Assembly: GCA_902803035.1 (NCBI GenBank)
Contig: CADCON010000200.1
Span: forward strand, 1 to 9,640
Length of the DNA: 9,640 bases
From: an uncultured Ruminococcus sp.
GTDB lineage: Bacteria; Bacillota; Clostridia; Oscillospirales; Acutalibacteraceae
Reading direction: 5' to 3'
The notes under the pieces are model-generated. The model did not search any database, was not told the DNA's origin, and saw only the letters and a program-made list of their open reading frames with translations. Made by a program: the position numbers and the translations under genes. Every line of letters begins with the position of its first letter. Position 1 is the first letter of the stretch. Shown one piece after another: positions 1 through 6,438 of this stretch.

Positions 1-477
1 ATACAGCAGGAAGGTGACAATGTGAAAGGAAAATTCTCCGGACGCGCGGTATTTGAAAATTTCCACGCCGATGACAACCGGGACGAAGATCAGTTCAAAG
101 GTGAGCAGCTTCCAGCCGATTTCCGTGAAGAGAAAGGTGCTGTGGAATCCGACCGGCTTGATCAGGCGCATGGCAATATTGCCGTCCCTGACCTCTTCGC
201 CCACATCGTAAGAGCCGTCGCTGTCGGTGAGAAAATTGGTGAGCGCGGTGATAAAGAGGAACACCGTCATATCCGCCATGGTGAAGCCGTTGATGGCTCC
301 CTCTCCGGAGGAATGATAGACGGCAAGCCAGATATAGTACATTACCAGACAGTACACAATGCTGCCTAAAAACCACGCGATGAAATTCGAGCGGTAGGCC
401 ATCGCCGCCTGAATGCCCGCCCGTGTGAAGGGCAGGTAGGTGTGAAGGTATTTTCTGAATGCTTTTATGGGATGCAT
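1..477 (-). CDS. ABC-2 type exporter permease, N-terminal part (runs off the window)
   Basis: Only the first 159 codons are in the window; the frame stays open to base 1. The protein begins MHPIKAFRKYLHTY, a basic amphipathic start. Hydrophobic segments follow at about residues 28-50 (around NFIAWFLGSIVYCLVMYYIW), at about 68-78 (MADMTVFLFITAL), and again after about residue 120. The stretch YDVGEEVRDGNIAMRLIKPV is typical of the ABC-2 permeases that pair with COG4586-type ATPases (COG4587/COG3694, formerly DUF990). That family exports unknown substrates through the cytoplasmic membrane. The start is fixed by an in-frame TGA two codons upstream and an AGGGGG ribosome site about 11 bases before the ATG. 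The natural partner is the ATPase at 4040-5077, which is 3.5 kb upstream rather than adjacent. The family call is good; the substrate is unknown. Confidence 0.85.
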   Translation of the reverse strand, partial: MHPIKAFRKYLHTYLPFTRAGIQAAMAYRSNFIAWFLGSIVYCLVMYYIWLAVYHSSGEGAINGFTMADMTVFLFITALTNFLTDSDGSYDVGEEVRDGNIAMRLIKPVGFHSTFLFTEIGWKLLTFELIFVPVVIGVEIFKYRASGEFSFHIVTFLLY

Positions 478-606
478 TTGGATTCAAGCCCCCTGAATTC
501 GTTGTGGAGCGCGGCACGTCAGCGCACCTTCGCTCGCTTGGTGTAAAATTGGCAGTCTGATTCTATTCGCCCTTCACAGGGCTTTCTTTGAGCAGCACGG
601 CTCGCG

Positions 607-1242
607 TCATTCGTCGTTTCTGCGATTCTTTCTTCTTATCACGCAGGCGAAATTCTCTCTCGCCGCCTGCGTCATGGGATAGATTTTTTCCTGCGGGAGC
701 AGCCCGGAAATATCCTCGCCGCCGTCCAATTGCCGCTTCAACTGCCTGACATACGAGGTGATATTCTCAATATGAAGAATCCAATCCTTCACATAGTGCT
801 CCCTGACGACTTTGCCCCGTATGCCGATCTGCAACGACCGCCGCGAAAGCGCACGGCCGTAGGGATTGCGTTCGGGATCCCACTGACAACGGATATCCGA
901 CTGCCTGACGCGGGTTTTCCATTCCTCCTGCGTGATGCCGGAGCTGGCACGATAAGTAGACCGCACCGCGTTTTCCAGCAGGTAGTCAAACGCTTCGCGC
1001 TTGATATCGATGGCCAGAATATTCTCCTGTCCCGGCTTTTCCGCCCAGCCGCTGCGGTACATCATCCAGAGGAAGGAGGGCTTGATCCATGTCATTCTGT
1101 TCAAGCCGAAATGGGGACCGAAGTTTCCCAGCCGCACGGCTTCCTCGGCGATCTCATCGCGGAAGGCCTGATAGACCCGCACGAAATCGTCGGTGTAAAC
1201 GGCGCGGACTTCAATGTGTTGGTGCGAACGTGGCTGATTCAT
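607..1242 (-). CDS. DUF4291 family protein
   Basis: This 211-residue soluble protein has the hallmark features of DUF4291. It opens with an IEVRAVYTDDFVRVYQAF segment (residues 10-27). The block NRMTWIKPSFLWMMYRSGW follows at 48-66, then a KPGQENILAI strand (69-78), and a WDPER motif (121-125) leads into a basic region, ALSRRSLQIGIRG. The C-terminus is basic. No signal peptide or membrane segment is visible. The molecular function of DUF4291 is not known to me, so none is given. An AGAGGTGG ribosome site lies 6 bases before the ATG. The gene starts 28 bases after the adenosine-deaminase-like gene on the same strand and is probably co-transcribed with it. The 129 bases between it and the permease hold only a 5-bp hairpin (569-582) and no terminator in this direction. 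Confidence 0.9.
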   Translation of the reverse strand: MNQPRSHQHIEVRAVYTDDFVRVYQAFRDEIAEEAVRLGNFGPHFGLNRMTWIKPSFLWMMYRSGWAEKPGQENILAIDIKREAFDYLLENAVRSTYRASSGITQEEWKTRVRQSDIRCQWDPERNPYGRALSRRSLQIGIRGKVVREHYVKDWILHIENITSYVRQLKRQLDGGEDISGLLPQEKIYPMTQAARENFACVIRRKNRRNDE

Positions 1243-1270
1243 ATGATTCCACCTCTTTTTTGTCGGATTT

Positions 1271-2209
1271 TCAGCGTATCCCGAGGGATCTGATTCGTAT
1301 TTCGTCCAGCTCCTCCGCTGTCAGACAGCCGGACTGATACAGCCGCAGATATTCCTTCGATACGTCGGAATCGAACAGCAGCACGTCATCGGAATTGACG
1401 GACACGTCGATCCCGTGACGGTACAGCTTTGCGATCGGATGACTTGTCATGTCTGGCGCTCTTCCTAACAGGACATTGCTGGAAGGCGTGATGTTGAGCT
1501 GTATGTGGTTTTCCGCCAGAAAGTCCATGGTGCCCTCGTCTTCAGCGGCGGCAATGCCATGCTGCACCTCGTGCAGCTGAAGCGCTCTGACCGCGGCAAC
1601 GACATCCTGCGCGGTTCCCCATTCGCCCACATGGGCTTTCAGTACCAGTCCCTCTTCGGCAGCACGGCGGTAGATGGGAATGAAATTCTCTATCGGCTGG
1701 GCAAGCTCGTCGCCGTACAGGTCAATGGAAGCAAATTCCTTATGCCCCCAAAAATGCCGCAGGCAGTCCTCCAGATAGTCCACAGGACAGTGTCTTGAAA
1801 GCCCGATTTGCAGACGAAGCTGAATTTCGGGTGCGATACGCTCATGGGTTTCCTGAAAAGTGTCAATCAGTTTTTCTATATCATTATCAAAAAATGCCGC
1901 CAATCCCCACACATCTTCCCCGATCTCCAGAACGGTCACGCCGTCGTATTTTGCCTGCACAAAAGCGGCTTCTATCAGAAGGCAACGCCCTTCGGGGGTG
2001 TTGAAATACCCGCCGATGTATCGACCGCTCCATTCGTCCATTTCGCGCATAGAGGCAAGCGGCTGTGTGATCGGATTCACCGCGTGTCCGGTCTTGGTAA
2101 GAATATACTCCCTGTTCCCGCCCAGCACAAAATGATTGTGCAGGTCGGACTTGGGAAAGCTCCTGATGTTTTTCAAATCTCCGCTTTGCAGCGCTTCCGT
2201 GAAATTCAT
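1271..2209 (-). CDS. Adenosine deaminase-family metal-dependent hydrolase
   Basis: At 312 residues this is a TIM-barrel amidohydrolase of the adenosine/adenine deaminase family, which removes the 6-amino group of purines using one zinc ion. The full catalytic set is visible: PKSDLHNH with the HxH metal pair H24/H26, HVGE with metal ligand H193 and general acid E196, QHG with H217, TPSSN at 241-245, and NSDD with D274/D275. The exact substrate (adenosine, adenine or a modified purine) cannot be read from sequence. I chose the ATG at 2209 because a GGAGAGG ribosome site lies 7 bases upstream; an in-frame ATG at 2260 has no such site and would intrude into the divergent promoter. The C-terminus is short for the family (usually about 330-345 residues) and ends abruptly at SLGIR. 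The neighbour 28 bases downstream is the DUF4291 gene. I found no convincing promoter, only a weak TATAAA near 2262-2267. Confidence 0.88.
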   Translation of the reverse strand: MNFTEALQSGDLKNIRSFPKSDLHNHFVLGGNREYILTKTGHAVNPITQPLASMREMDEWSGRYIGGYFNTPEGRCLLIEAAFVQAKYDGVTVLEIGEDVWGLAAFFDNDIEKLIDTFQETHERIAPEIQLRLQIGLSRHCPVDYLEDCLRHFWGHKEFASIDLYGDELAQPIENFIPIYRRAAEEGLVLKAHVGEWGTAQDVVAAVRALQLHEVQHGIAAAEDEGTMDFLAENHIQLNITPSSNVLLGRAPDMTSHPIAKLYRHGIDVSVNSDDVLLFDSDVSKEYLRLYQSGCLTAEELDEIRIRSLGIR

Positions 2210-2238
2210 GTTTTTTCCTCTCCAAGCGGCACGACAGG

Positions 2239-2267
2239 TTGACACGCCGCCTGTTGTCATTTATAAT
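2239..2267 (+). promoter_or_regulatory. Consensus sigma-A promoter of the SPFH-protein gene
   Basis: TTGACA (2239-2244) and TATAAT (2262-2267) are separated by exactly 17 bases, a perfect match to the housekeeping consensus. Transcription should start near 2274, which excludes all upstream in-frame ATGs and supports the coding start at 2313. A short dyad, TGACA (2240-2244) and TGTCA (2255-2259), lies between the two boxes and could be an operator, but arms of 5 bp may be chance. Confidence 0.88.
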
Positions 2268-2312
2268 CAATGTGTAATGGTTTTCATATTTGCAAGGGGA
2301 GGCTATGAAACA

Positions 2313-3407
2313 ATGGGAATCATCAGGGCGTTCACCGGCGCGGCAGGCGGCACGATGGCGGATCAATGGCTGGAAATGTATGTTTGCGACAGCATTCCGC
2401 AGGGAATTCTTGCTGTCAGGGGACAGAAGCGCGTCAGTGCGCGCAGCTCCAACACCAAGGGCAGCGAGAATGTCATCAGCGACGGCTCGGTCATTCTGGT
2501 CAACGAGGGACAGAGCGCGGTCGCCATCGAACAGGGCAAAGTCATCGGATGCTACGCCCGGCCGGGCGAATACACCTTCCACGGCGGCAGCGCGAGCATC
2601 TTCTCAGGCGGTGGTCTGAAGGGAATCGGGAAGGAAATCGTCACCCGCGTCGGCTTTGGCGGCGACGTCGGCATTCACCAGTATATCCTTTATATTGATA
2701 TGAAGGAGCATATGGGCAATCCCTTCTCGGTGTCGTTTCCCATCTGCGTGACAGACGAGGAAATAGGCTTGCAGCTCACCGCAACCGCGCAGGCAGAGGG
2801 TGTTTTCTCATTTAAGATCACTGATCCGATGGCGTTCTATCAGAAAATATTCCGCGGCGCGTGCGGCACCATGACGGTGAAGGACGTGCTGCCGCAGCTT
2901 CAGGCGGAATTCGCCACCGCCATGATGGAAGCCGCCGCCCATGTCTTCTCCGGTTCGCTCAGATTGTCGGATCTGCCCGGCAGAATCCATCAGATCGCCG
3001 GCACGGTGAGTCAGTGCATGACCGCCAAATGGGTGGAACTGCGCGGATTCACGGTGGTTTCCACGGCCATCAGCAGCCTGACGGTCTATGACCGGGACAG
3101 GCGCATGATTCAGACCATTCAGCGCAGCAAGATGCTCCGCGACCCGGTTATGGCCGCCGCGACGCTTACCGGCGCACAGGCGGACGCGATGAACGCCGCC
3201 GCGAACAATCCGAACGGCGGTTTCACGGTGATCAACGGCGTGTTTCCGCCGTCCTCACCCCAGCCGGACGCACCGCCCGTTCCGCCGCCCTCGCCCTCAC
3301 CGGACGCTCCCGCACGTGTCAGGGCAAAGCCGTGGTACTGCGTCAATTGCCGCCGGACGCTCATTTCGGAGTACTGTCCCGATTGCGGCGCAAAAAGAAA
3401 GGACTGA
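2313..3407 (+). CDS. SPFH-domain protein (YdjI-like, 'virion core protein' family) with C-terminal zinc ribbon
   Basis: The 364-residue protein opens MGIIRAFTGAAGGTMADQW, the characteristic start of the bacterial SPFH family that includes Bacillus subtilis YdjI (COG4260). The N-terminal two thirds is the SPFH-like region: IPQGILAVRGQKR near residue 30, then GKVIGCYARPGEYTF. A helical region follows, then a proline-rich linker (residues 311-340) and a treble-clef-type zinc ribbon with C343-x2-C346-x8-C355-x2-C358. No transmembrane helix is seen, so membrane association would be peripheral. In B. subtilis YdjI works with YdjG/YdjH and the PspA-like protein YdjF in membrane stress. No such partner is in this window, so that role is only inference here. 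The start is set by the AGGGGAGG ribosome site at 2294-2301 (11-base spacing) and by the promoter position. The gene is monocistronic, with a terminator right behind it. Confidence 0.9.
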   Translation: MGIIRAFTGAAGGTMADQWLEMYVCDSIPQGILAVRGQKRVSARSSNTKGSENVISDGSVILVNEGQSAVAIEQGKVIGCYARPGEYTFHGGSASIFSGGGLKGIGKEIVTRVGFGGDVGIHQYILYIDMKEHMGNPFSVSFPICVTDEEIGLQLTATAQAEGVFSFKITDPMAFYQKIFRGACGTMTVKDVLPQLQAEFATAMMEAAAHVFSGSLRLSDLPGRIHQIAGTVSQCMTAKWVELRGFTVVSTAISSLTVYDRDRRMIQTIQRSKMLRDPVMAAATLTGAQADAMNAAANNPNGGFTVINGVFPPSSPQPDAPPVPPPSPSPDAPARVRAKPWYCVNCRRTLISEYCPDCGAKRKD

Positions 3408-3416
3408 TTTTTTCCT

Positions 3417-3458
3417 CTCCGGCACAGAAGGTTCTGCCTTCAGCCGGAGATTGTTTCT
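3417..3458 (+). terminator. Intrinsic terminator of the SPFH-protein gene
   Basis: CTCCGGC (3417-3423) pairs perfectly with GCCGGAG (3443-3449), enclosing a second stem GAAGG/CCTTC with a 5-base loop. A U-rich tail (ATTGTTTCTTC) follows on the plus strand. It begins 9 bases after the stop codon and overlaps the last codons of the convergent acetyltransferase gene. The minus-strand side has no U-tract, so it should act mainly in the plus direction. Confidence 0.65.
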
Positions 3459-3985
3459 TCAGCGGGCGTATAGCGGTAGCGGCAGGTGGGGCGTATGCGG
3501 CCGTGGTACATGGCGTCGCCCTCAAATTCCCTGATGAACCCGCATTTTTCCATGACCGCGCGTGAAGCGGCATTTTCGGCGGCGCATATGCCAAGCACGT
3601 AGCGCAGATGCCATTGCTTCATCATGACCGGAAGGAACGCTCTCACCGCTTCGGACGCGTAGCCCCTGCGGGTGAACGCCTGACCGATGTGATAGCCGAT
3701 TTCCCATTCGCCCCCGCCCAGCGGCACCAGTTCAACATGTCCTATATTGCAGCCCTCTTCCTTCAGCACAACGGGGTAAACCTGCGGCATTTCCGGATTG
3801 CCGTAGCCAGCGGTGAGAAACTGAATGGTTTCCAGCGCAGCCTGTTCGGTTTCAAAGACCTCGTCCGGCTGGAAAAGGCGGTTGCTTTCGTCGAGCGACA
3901 GAAGATGAACGTCCCTCGCCATACTTTCATTGAATTTTCTGATGATAAGACGCTGCGTTTCAGCGAGTATTCCGTTGTCAGTCAT
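3440..3985 (-). CDS. GNAT N-acetyltransferase (RimJ/RimL-type)
   Basis: This 181-residue protein has the order expected of Acetyltransf_3 enzymes. The N-terminal strand is TQRLIIRKF (10-18), then GHVELVPLGGGEWEIGYHI (82-100) forms strands beta-3/beta-4. The acetyl-CoA pyrophosphate loop lies in FTRRGYASEA (104-113), and the beta-5/alpha-4 motif is NAASRAVMEKCGF. Such enzymes move an acetyl group from acetyl-CoA to an amine; some modify ribosomal-protein N-termini and others modify small molecules or antibiotics. The acceptor here is unknown. An AAAGGAG ribosome site lies 10 bases before the ATG. The gene begins 54 bases after the ABC ATPase stop on the same strand with no visible terminator or promoter between them, so it is probably in the ATPase transcript. 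Its 3' end converges on, and slightly overlaps, the terminator of the SPFH gene. Confidence 0.88.
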   Translation of the reverse strand: MTDNGILAETQRLIIRKFNESMARDVHLLSLDESNRLFQPDEVFETEQAALETIQFLTAGYGNPEMPQVYPVVLKEEGCNIGHVELVPLGGGEWEIGYHIGQAFTRRGYASEAVRAFLPVMMKQWHLRYVLGICAAENAASRAVMEKCGFIREFEGDAMYHGRIRPTCRYRYTPAEETISG

Positions 3986-4039
3986 GATGACACCGCTCCT
4001 TTGTCATGTGTTGAGTCGTGATGGCGCTGAAGTGCTGAT

Positions 4040-5077
4040 TCATTGCGGAATGTCCGCATTTTCTTCCCCTACCTCGCCCTTGTACAAGCGGCGGATGATT
4101 TCTTCGATATCCGCGTCCTTGAGATTGACGTCCTTCACATGAAGGGTGGCAAGGGTGTAGTGGAGCATTCTTTCCACCGGGATTTTGTCGGTGTTGAAAT
4201 CAACCGTGACCATCGCCCCTTCGGTTTTGACCGTGAGGTCGCCTTCCTCCGGCGCGCAGTCCGCGAACGCGCCCGCGTAATCCAGAGCCGGAAGCATCGC
4301 TGCGTCGGCGGCTTCAAAGACAAGCTCCCGCATCTGTCCGTATTTCTGCTTCAGGTCGTGCAGGCTGCCGTCGTAAACCTTCCTGCCGTGGTCGATCATG
4401 ACAATGCGCTTGCAGAGCATGGAAATATCGTCCAGGTCGTGGGTGGTGAGAATGACGGTGGTGCCCTCCTGCTGGTTGATGTAGGTGACGGCGCGGCGGA
4501 TGTTGTCCTTGACCACCACATCCAGACCGATGGTCGGCTCGTCGAGAAAAAGCACCTTCGGATTGTGAAGGAGCGAGGCGGCGATGTCCGCCCTCATTCT
4601 CTGCCCCAGTGAAAGGGTACGCACCGGCGTATTGATGAAGGACTGCAGCTCCAGCACTTCGTCGAGAAACGCCATCTGCTTCTTGTAGCGCGCGTCGTCG
4701 ATCTCGTAGATTTCCTTCAGCACGGTGTAGGTTTCGCCCAGCGGCAGATCCCACCAGAGCTGGGTTTTCTGTCCGAACACAACGCCGATTTCCTTTACGT
4801 AGCGTTTGCGGTTCTTCTGCGGGTTCTGACCGTTGATAATACAGCTTCCGCCTGTGGGCGTCAGAATGCCTGTCAGCATTTTGATGACGGTGGATTTGCC
4901 CGCGCCGTTCGGCCCGATAAATCCGAGTATTTCTCCCCTGTCCACATGAAACGAAATGCCGTCCACCGCCTTGACAATTTCGGTGTGCGGGCGGAAAAGC
5001 GACTTCACGCTTCCCATGAGTCCCGGCTGCTTGACGGTCTTTTTAAAGTATTTCTGCAGATCATTCACCTGTATCAT
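4040..5077 (-). CDS. ABC-2 type exporter ATP-binding protein (COG4586-like)
   Basis: This 345-residue ATPase has all motifs intact: Walker A GPNGAGKST (55-63), Q-loop Q103 in the family-typical VFGQKTQLWWDLP, signature LSLGQ (155-159), Walker B VLFLDE (175-180), D-loop GLD, and H-loop H213 in TTHD. It is longer than a minimal ABC ATPase. Residues after about 240 form the extra C-terminal domain of this subfamily, which powers exporters made with two DUF990-type permeases. The insert before Walker A (residues 14-35, with LMGSVKSLFRP) is also typical. The start has an AAGGAG site 11 bases upstream and a well-placed promoter. The permease one would expect directly downstream is instead at 1-477, beyond four other genes. 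The transported substrate is unknown. Confidence 0.92.
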   Translation of the reverse strand: MIQVNDLQKYFKKTVKQPGLMGSVKSLFRPHTEIVKAVDGISFHVDRGEILGFIGPNGAGKSTVIKMLTGILTPTGGSCIINGQNPQKNRKRYVKEIGVVFGQKTQLWWDLPLGETYTVLKEIYEIDDARYKKQMAFLDEVLELQSFINTPVRTLSLGQRMRADIAASLLHNPKVLFLDEPTIGLDVVVKDNIRRAVTYINQQEGTTVILTTHDLDDISMLCKRIVMIDHGRKVYDGSLHDLKQKYGQMRELVFEAADAAMLPALDYAGAFADCAPEEGDLTVKTEGAMVTVDFNTDKIPVERMLHYTLATLHVKDVNLKDADIEEIIRRLYKGEVGEENADIPQ

Positions 5078-5118
5078 GCAGGCTTCATCTCCTTTTTCCG
5101 GTATGGCTCATTTACAAT

Positions 5119-5147
5119 ACTATATCATCCGGCAAGAAGTATTGCAA
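5119..5147 (-). promoter_or_regulatory. Sigma-A type promoter of the ABC ATPase gene
   Basis: Read on the minus strand, TTGCAA (5147-5142) and TATAGT (5124-5119) are separated by 17 bases, and a TG one base before the -10 box makes it an extended -10. The start of transcription should be near 5112, about 35 bases before the ATG, which leaves room for the AAGGAG site. Confidence 0.7.
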
Positions 5148-5201
5148 GTTCCGGACCGCAATCTTAATGATTTCTTTAGGGATACGAATGATGATGAAAG
5201 T

Positions 5202-5248
5202 AAAAACCGCTGAGCAGCACTTTAATGGAAGACTGCCCGCGGTTTTTT
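5202..5248 (-). terminator. Bidirectional intrinsic terminator after the 100-residue protein gene
   Basis: AAAAACCGC (5202-5210) pairs with GCGGTTTTT (5239-5247), and an inner GGCAG/CTGCT stem extends the hairpin. The minus strand reads stem then TTTTT, directly after the stop codon at 5258. The plus strand also ends in a T-run (5243-5248), so it can stop transcripts both ways. It separates this gene from the ATPase promoter. Confidence 0.8.
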
Positions 5249-5257
5249 CTTCTTTTG

Positions 5258-5560
5258 TCATTCCTCCGTGAGATAGCTGTCGGCTTCTTCTTCGCTTAAT
5301 CCGTACTGCGACATGAGCGTCCCGCGTATCTCCTCGTCGGTGCAGCTCATCATGCGATACATGTCCACGGCGGCCTGAATGCTCCTGCTTCTGCATCGCC
5401 CCACGCCCCGCGACATATTCTGACTGATGCCCTCCACCATTCCGTGAACTGCTTCGCGGCCGGGGTAAATGGAGGTTCTCACCTTCATTTCCTCTTCCGG
5501 TTCCCCGGTCTGTCCGCTCTGAGAATCGTCTGGCGACAAACGCATTTCTTCTTCCTGCAT
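5258..5560 (-). CDS. Hypothetical protein, 100 residues, family not recognised
   Basis: I do not recognise a family. The protein has an acidic, low-complexity N-terminus (MQEEEMRLSPDDSQSGQTGE), a central segment ending in the basic GVGRCRSRS (around residue 52), and a C-terminal part with helical character, CTDEEIRGTLMSQYGLSEEE (roughly residues 73-92). That tail has the look of a small helical binding domain, but this is impression only. There is no signal peptide or membrane segment. Evidence that it is a real gene is good: an AGGGAGG ribosome site (5568-5574) lies 7 bases before the ATG, a near-consensus promoter lies upstream, and a terminator follows the stop. It is a single-gene unit, divergent from the redox-type protein gene. 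Confidence 0.8.
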   Translation of the reverse strand: MQEEEMRLSPDDSQSGQTGEPEEEMKVRTSIYPGREAVHGMVEGISQNMSRGVGRCRSRSIQAAVDMYRMMSCTDEEIRGTLMSQYGLSEEEADSYLTEE

Positions 5561-5622
5561 AATGAATCCTCCCTTGTCAATTGCTATTTCTCAATGGAAA
5601 ATATCGGAATGCTGTTATTATC

Positions 5623-5651
5623 ATTATACCCTGCGCCTATGAATATTTCAA
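5623..5651 (-). promoter_or_regulatory. Near-consensus sigma-A promoter of the 100-residue protein gene
   Basis: On the minus strand TTGAAA (5651-5646) and TATAAT (5628-5623) are 17 bases apart, 11 of 12 consensus positions. Transcription would start near 5616, giving an untranslated leader of about 56 bases. It is one of two promoters in the gene-free stretch 5561-5889. Confidence 0.85.
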
Positions 5652-5765
5652 CCATTCAGCCGCGCAAATTTCATTTTTTCCCGGATATACCCCCCGCCCC
5701 CGATCAAAAAAAGACGGCGGGCGGAATCATTCATTCGTTCCGGTGAAAGACGGTCCCATTTAACA

Positions 5766-5821
5766 ATATGTAAAATTATCTTTTCGGATATGTAAAAAAA
5801 CATGAAAAACCACTTGTAAAA
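5766..5821 (+). repeat. Three direct repeats of TGTAAAA upstream of the redox-type protein gene
   Basis: TGTAAAA occurs at 5769-5775, 5791-5797 and 5815-5821, with start-to-start distances of 22 and 24 bases, about two helical turns. The first two are part of a longer identical unit, ATATGTAAAA (5766-5775 and 5788-5797). The third overlaps the -35 box of the promoter and lies inside a small dyad, CACTT-GTAA-AAGTG (5811-5824). These could be binding sites for a regulator, or an A-tract-rich UP element. Apart from these and the two promoters I see nothing in 5561-5889. Confidence 0.5.
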
Positions 5822-5842
5822 GTGAATGCCTTGCGCTATAAT
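5814..5842 (+). promoter_or_regulatory. Sigma-A promoter of the C_GCAxxG_C_C gene
   Basis: TTGTAA (5814-5819), a 17-base spacer, and a perfect TATAAT (5837-5842). Transcription would start near 5849, some 40 bases before the ATG. The -35 box is weak (4 of 6) and overlaps the TGTAAAA repeat and dyad, which would suit control by a DNA-binding regulator. Confidence 0.75.
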
Positions 5843-5889
5843 AGTGGCAATTATCCTGAACAATGCGGGAATTAATGAGGTGAAGGATC

Positions 5890-6261
5890 ATGGAACGATC
5901 AGAAAAGGCGGTCAATTTCAAACACAACGGAAACAACTGCTGTCAGGCGGTTATGATGGCATACGCTGACAAGCTGGATATTTCGGAGCAGCAGATCAGG
6001 CGCATCGGAGCGACCTTCGGCGCGGGAATGGGCTGCTTTGAATCCACCTGCGGTTCACTGTGCGGCGCGCAGATGGTGCTTGGCATGACGGGCGGTAATA
6101 TCCGCGCGGCAAAGCTGCTGGTGGATGGATTCCGTTCCAGAGCTGGCGGGTCGATCACCTGCCGCGAGCTGAAGGGTATCGGCACCGGCAAAATGCTCTG
6201 CTCCTGCGACGATTGCGTGAGATACGCTTCGGAATGCCTCGATAACCTCATCGGCAAATAA
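5890..6261 (+). CDS. C_GCAxxG_C_C family (putative redox-active) protein
   Basis: This 123-residue protein matches the C_GCAxxG_C_C family (PF09719), small cysteine-rich proteins proposed to be redox-active and common in anaerobes. The first motif cysteines are C17/C18 in NGNNCCQAVM. The glycine-rich core is FGAGMGCFESTCGSLCGAQM (43-62), with C49, C54 and C58. A C-terminal cluster holds C91, C104, C106, C109 and C116. Ten cysteines in 123 residues suggests a disulfide or metal centre. No signal peptide is present, so it is probably cytosolic. The precise reaction and partner are unknown. The ATG has a GAGGTG ribosome site 7 bases upstream. It is a single-gene unit with its own promoter and a strong terminator 13 bases after the stop, divergent from the 100-residue protein gene. 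Confidence 0.88.
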   Translation: MERSEKAVNFKHNGNNCCQAVMMAYADKLDISEQQIRRIGATFGAGMGCFESTCGSLCGAQMVLGMTGGNIRAAKLLVDGFRSRAGGSITCRELKGIGTGKMLCSCDDCVRYASECLDNLIGK

Positions 6262-6273
6262 TGGCTTCTCATC

Positions 6274-6316
6274 AGCCCCGTTCCCGGCTTTCCCGGGCAA
6301 ACGGGGCTTTTTTTTT
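6274..6316 (+). terminator. Strong intrinsic terminator after the C_GCAxxG_C_C gene
   Basis: AGCCCCGTT (6274-6282) pairs perfectly with AACGGGGCT (6300-6308), with an inner CCCGG/CCGGG stem, followed by nine consecutive T (6308-6316). It isolates the redox-type gene from the spore-coat-like unit. Confidence 0.9.
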
Positions 6317-6336
6317 GCGCGTCTTCTGAAAACGGT

Positions 6337-6366
6337 GAATAACCAACGGAAAATGGCGGCATAATA
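6337..6366 (+). promoter_or_regulatory. Possible sigma-G (forespore) promoter of the spore-coat-like unit
   Basis: GAATA (6337-6341) and CATAATA (6360-6366) are 18 bases apart. This fits the Bacillus sigma-G consensus (roughly GHATR, 18 bases, CATnnTA), and no sigma-A promoter is evident here. Start of transcription near 6373 lies downstream of the ATG at 6370, so the first gene must begin at 6439. These motifs are short and sigma-E recognises similar -10 boxes, so the exact sigma factor is uncertain. Confidence 0.5.
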
Positions 6367-6438
6367 CTAATGAAGCTGAGGGAGAATCATTCAGAAGAAC
6401 TCCCGACAGCCGAAATAAATCCGGAGGTGGTTATCATT

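Noticed and set aside
569..582. A small hairpin GCCCT/AGGGC with a GTGA loop on the minus strand between DUF4291 and the permease.
   Set aside because: Only 5 bp, and the U-rich flank is on the plus strand, where no gene ends; too weak to call a terminator.
1252..1262. A possible A-AAA-AAG slippery site just before the DUF4291 ribosome site.
   Set aside because: It lies after the ADA-like stop codon in that gene's frame, so ribosomes would not be translating there; the A-run is more simply part of the spacer before AGAGGTGG.
730..1293. A 187-codon plus-strand frame opposite the DUF4291 gene.
   Set aside because: It is the shadow of a conserved family on the other strand.
2210..2312. A promoter for the ADA-like gene on the minus strand.
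   Set aside because: Only a TATAAA-like box overlapping the opposite -10 was found, with no acceptable -35 at normal spacing.
1887..2582. A 231-codon minus-strand frame overlapping the ADA-like gene and the SPFH gene.
   Set aside because: It spans two real genes and their divergent promoter and its sequence has no protein-like motif; it arises from GC-rich codon bias.
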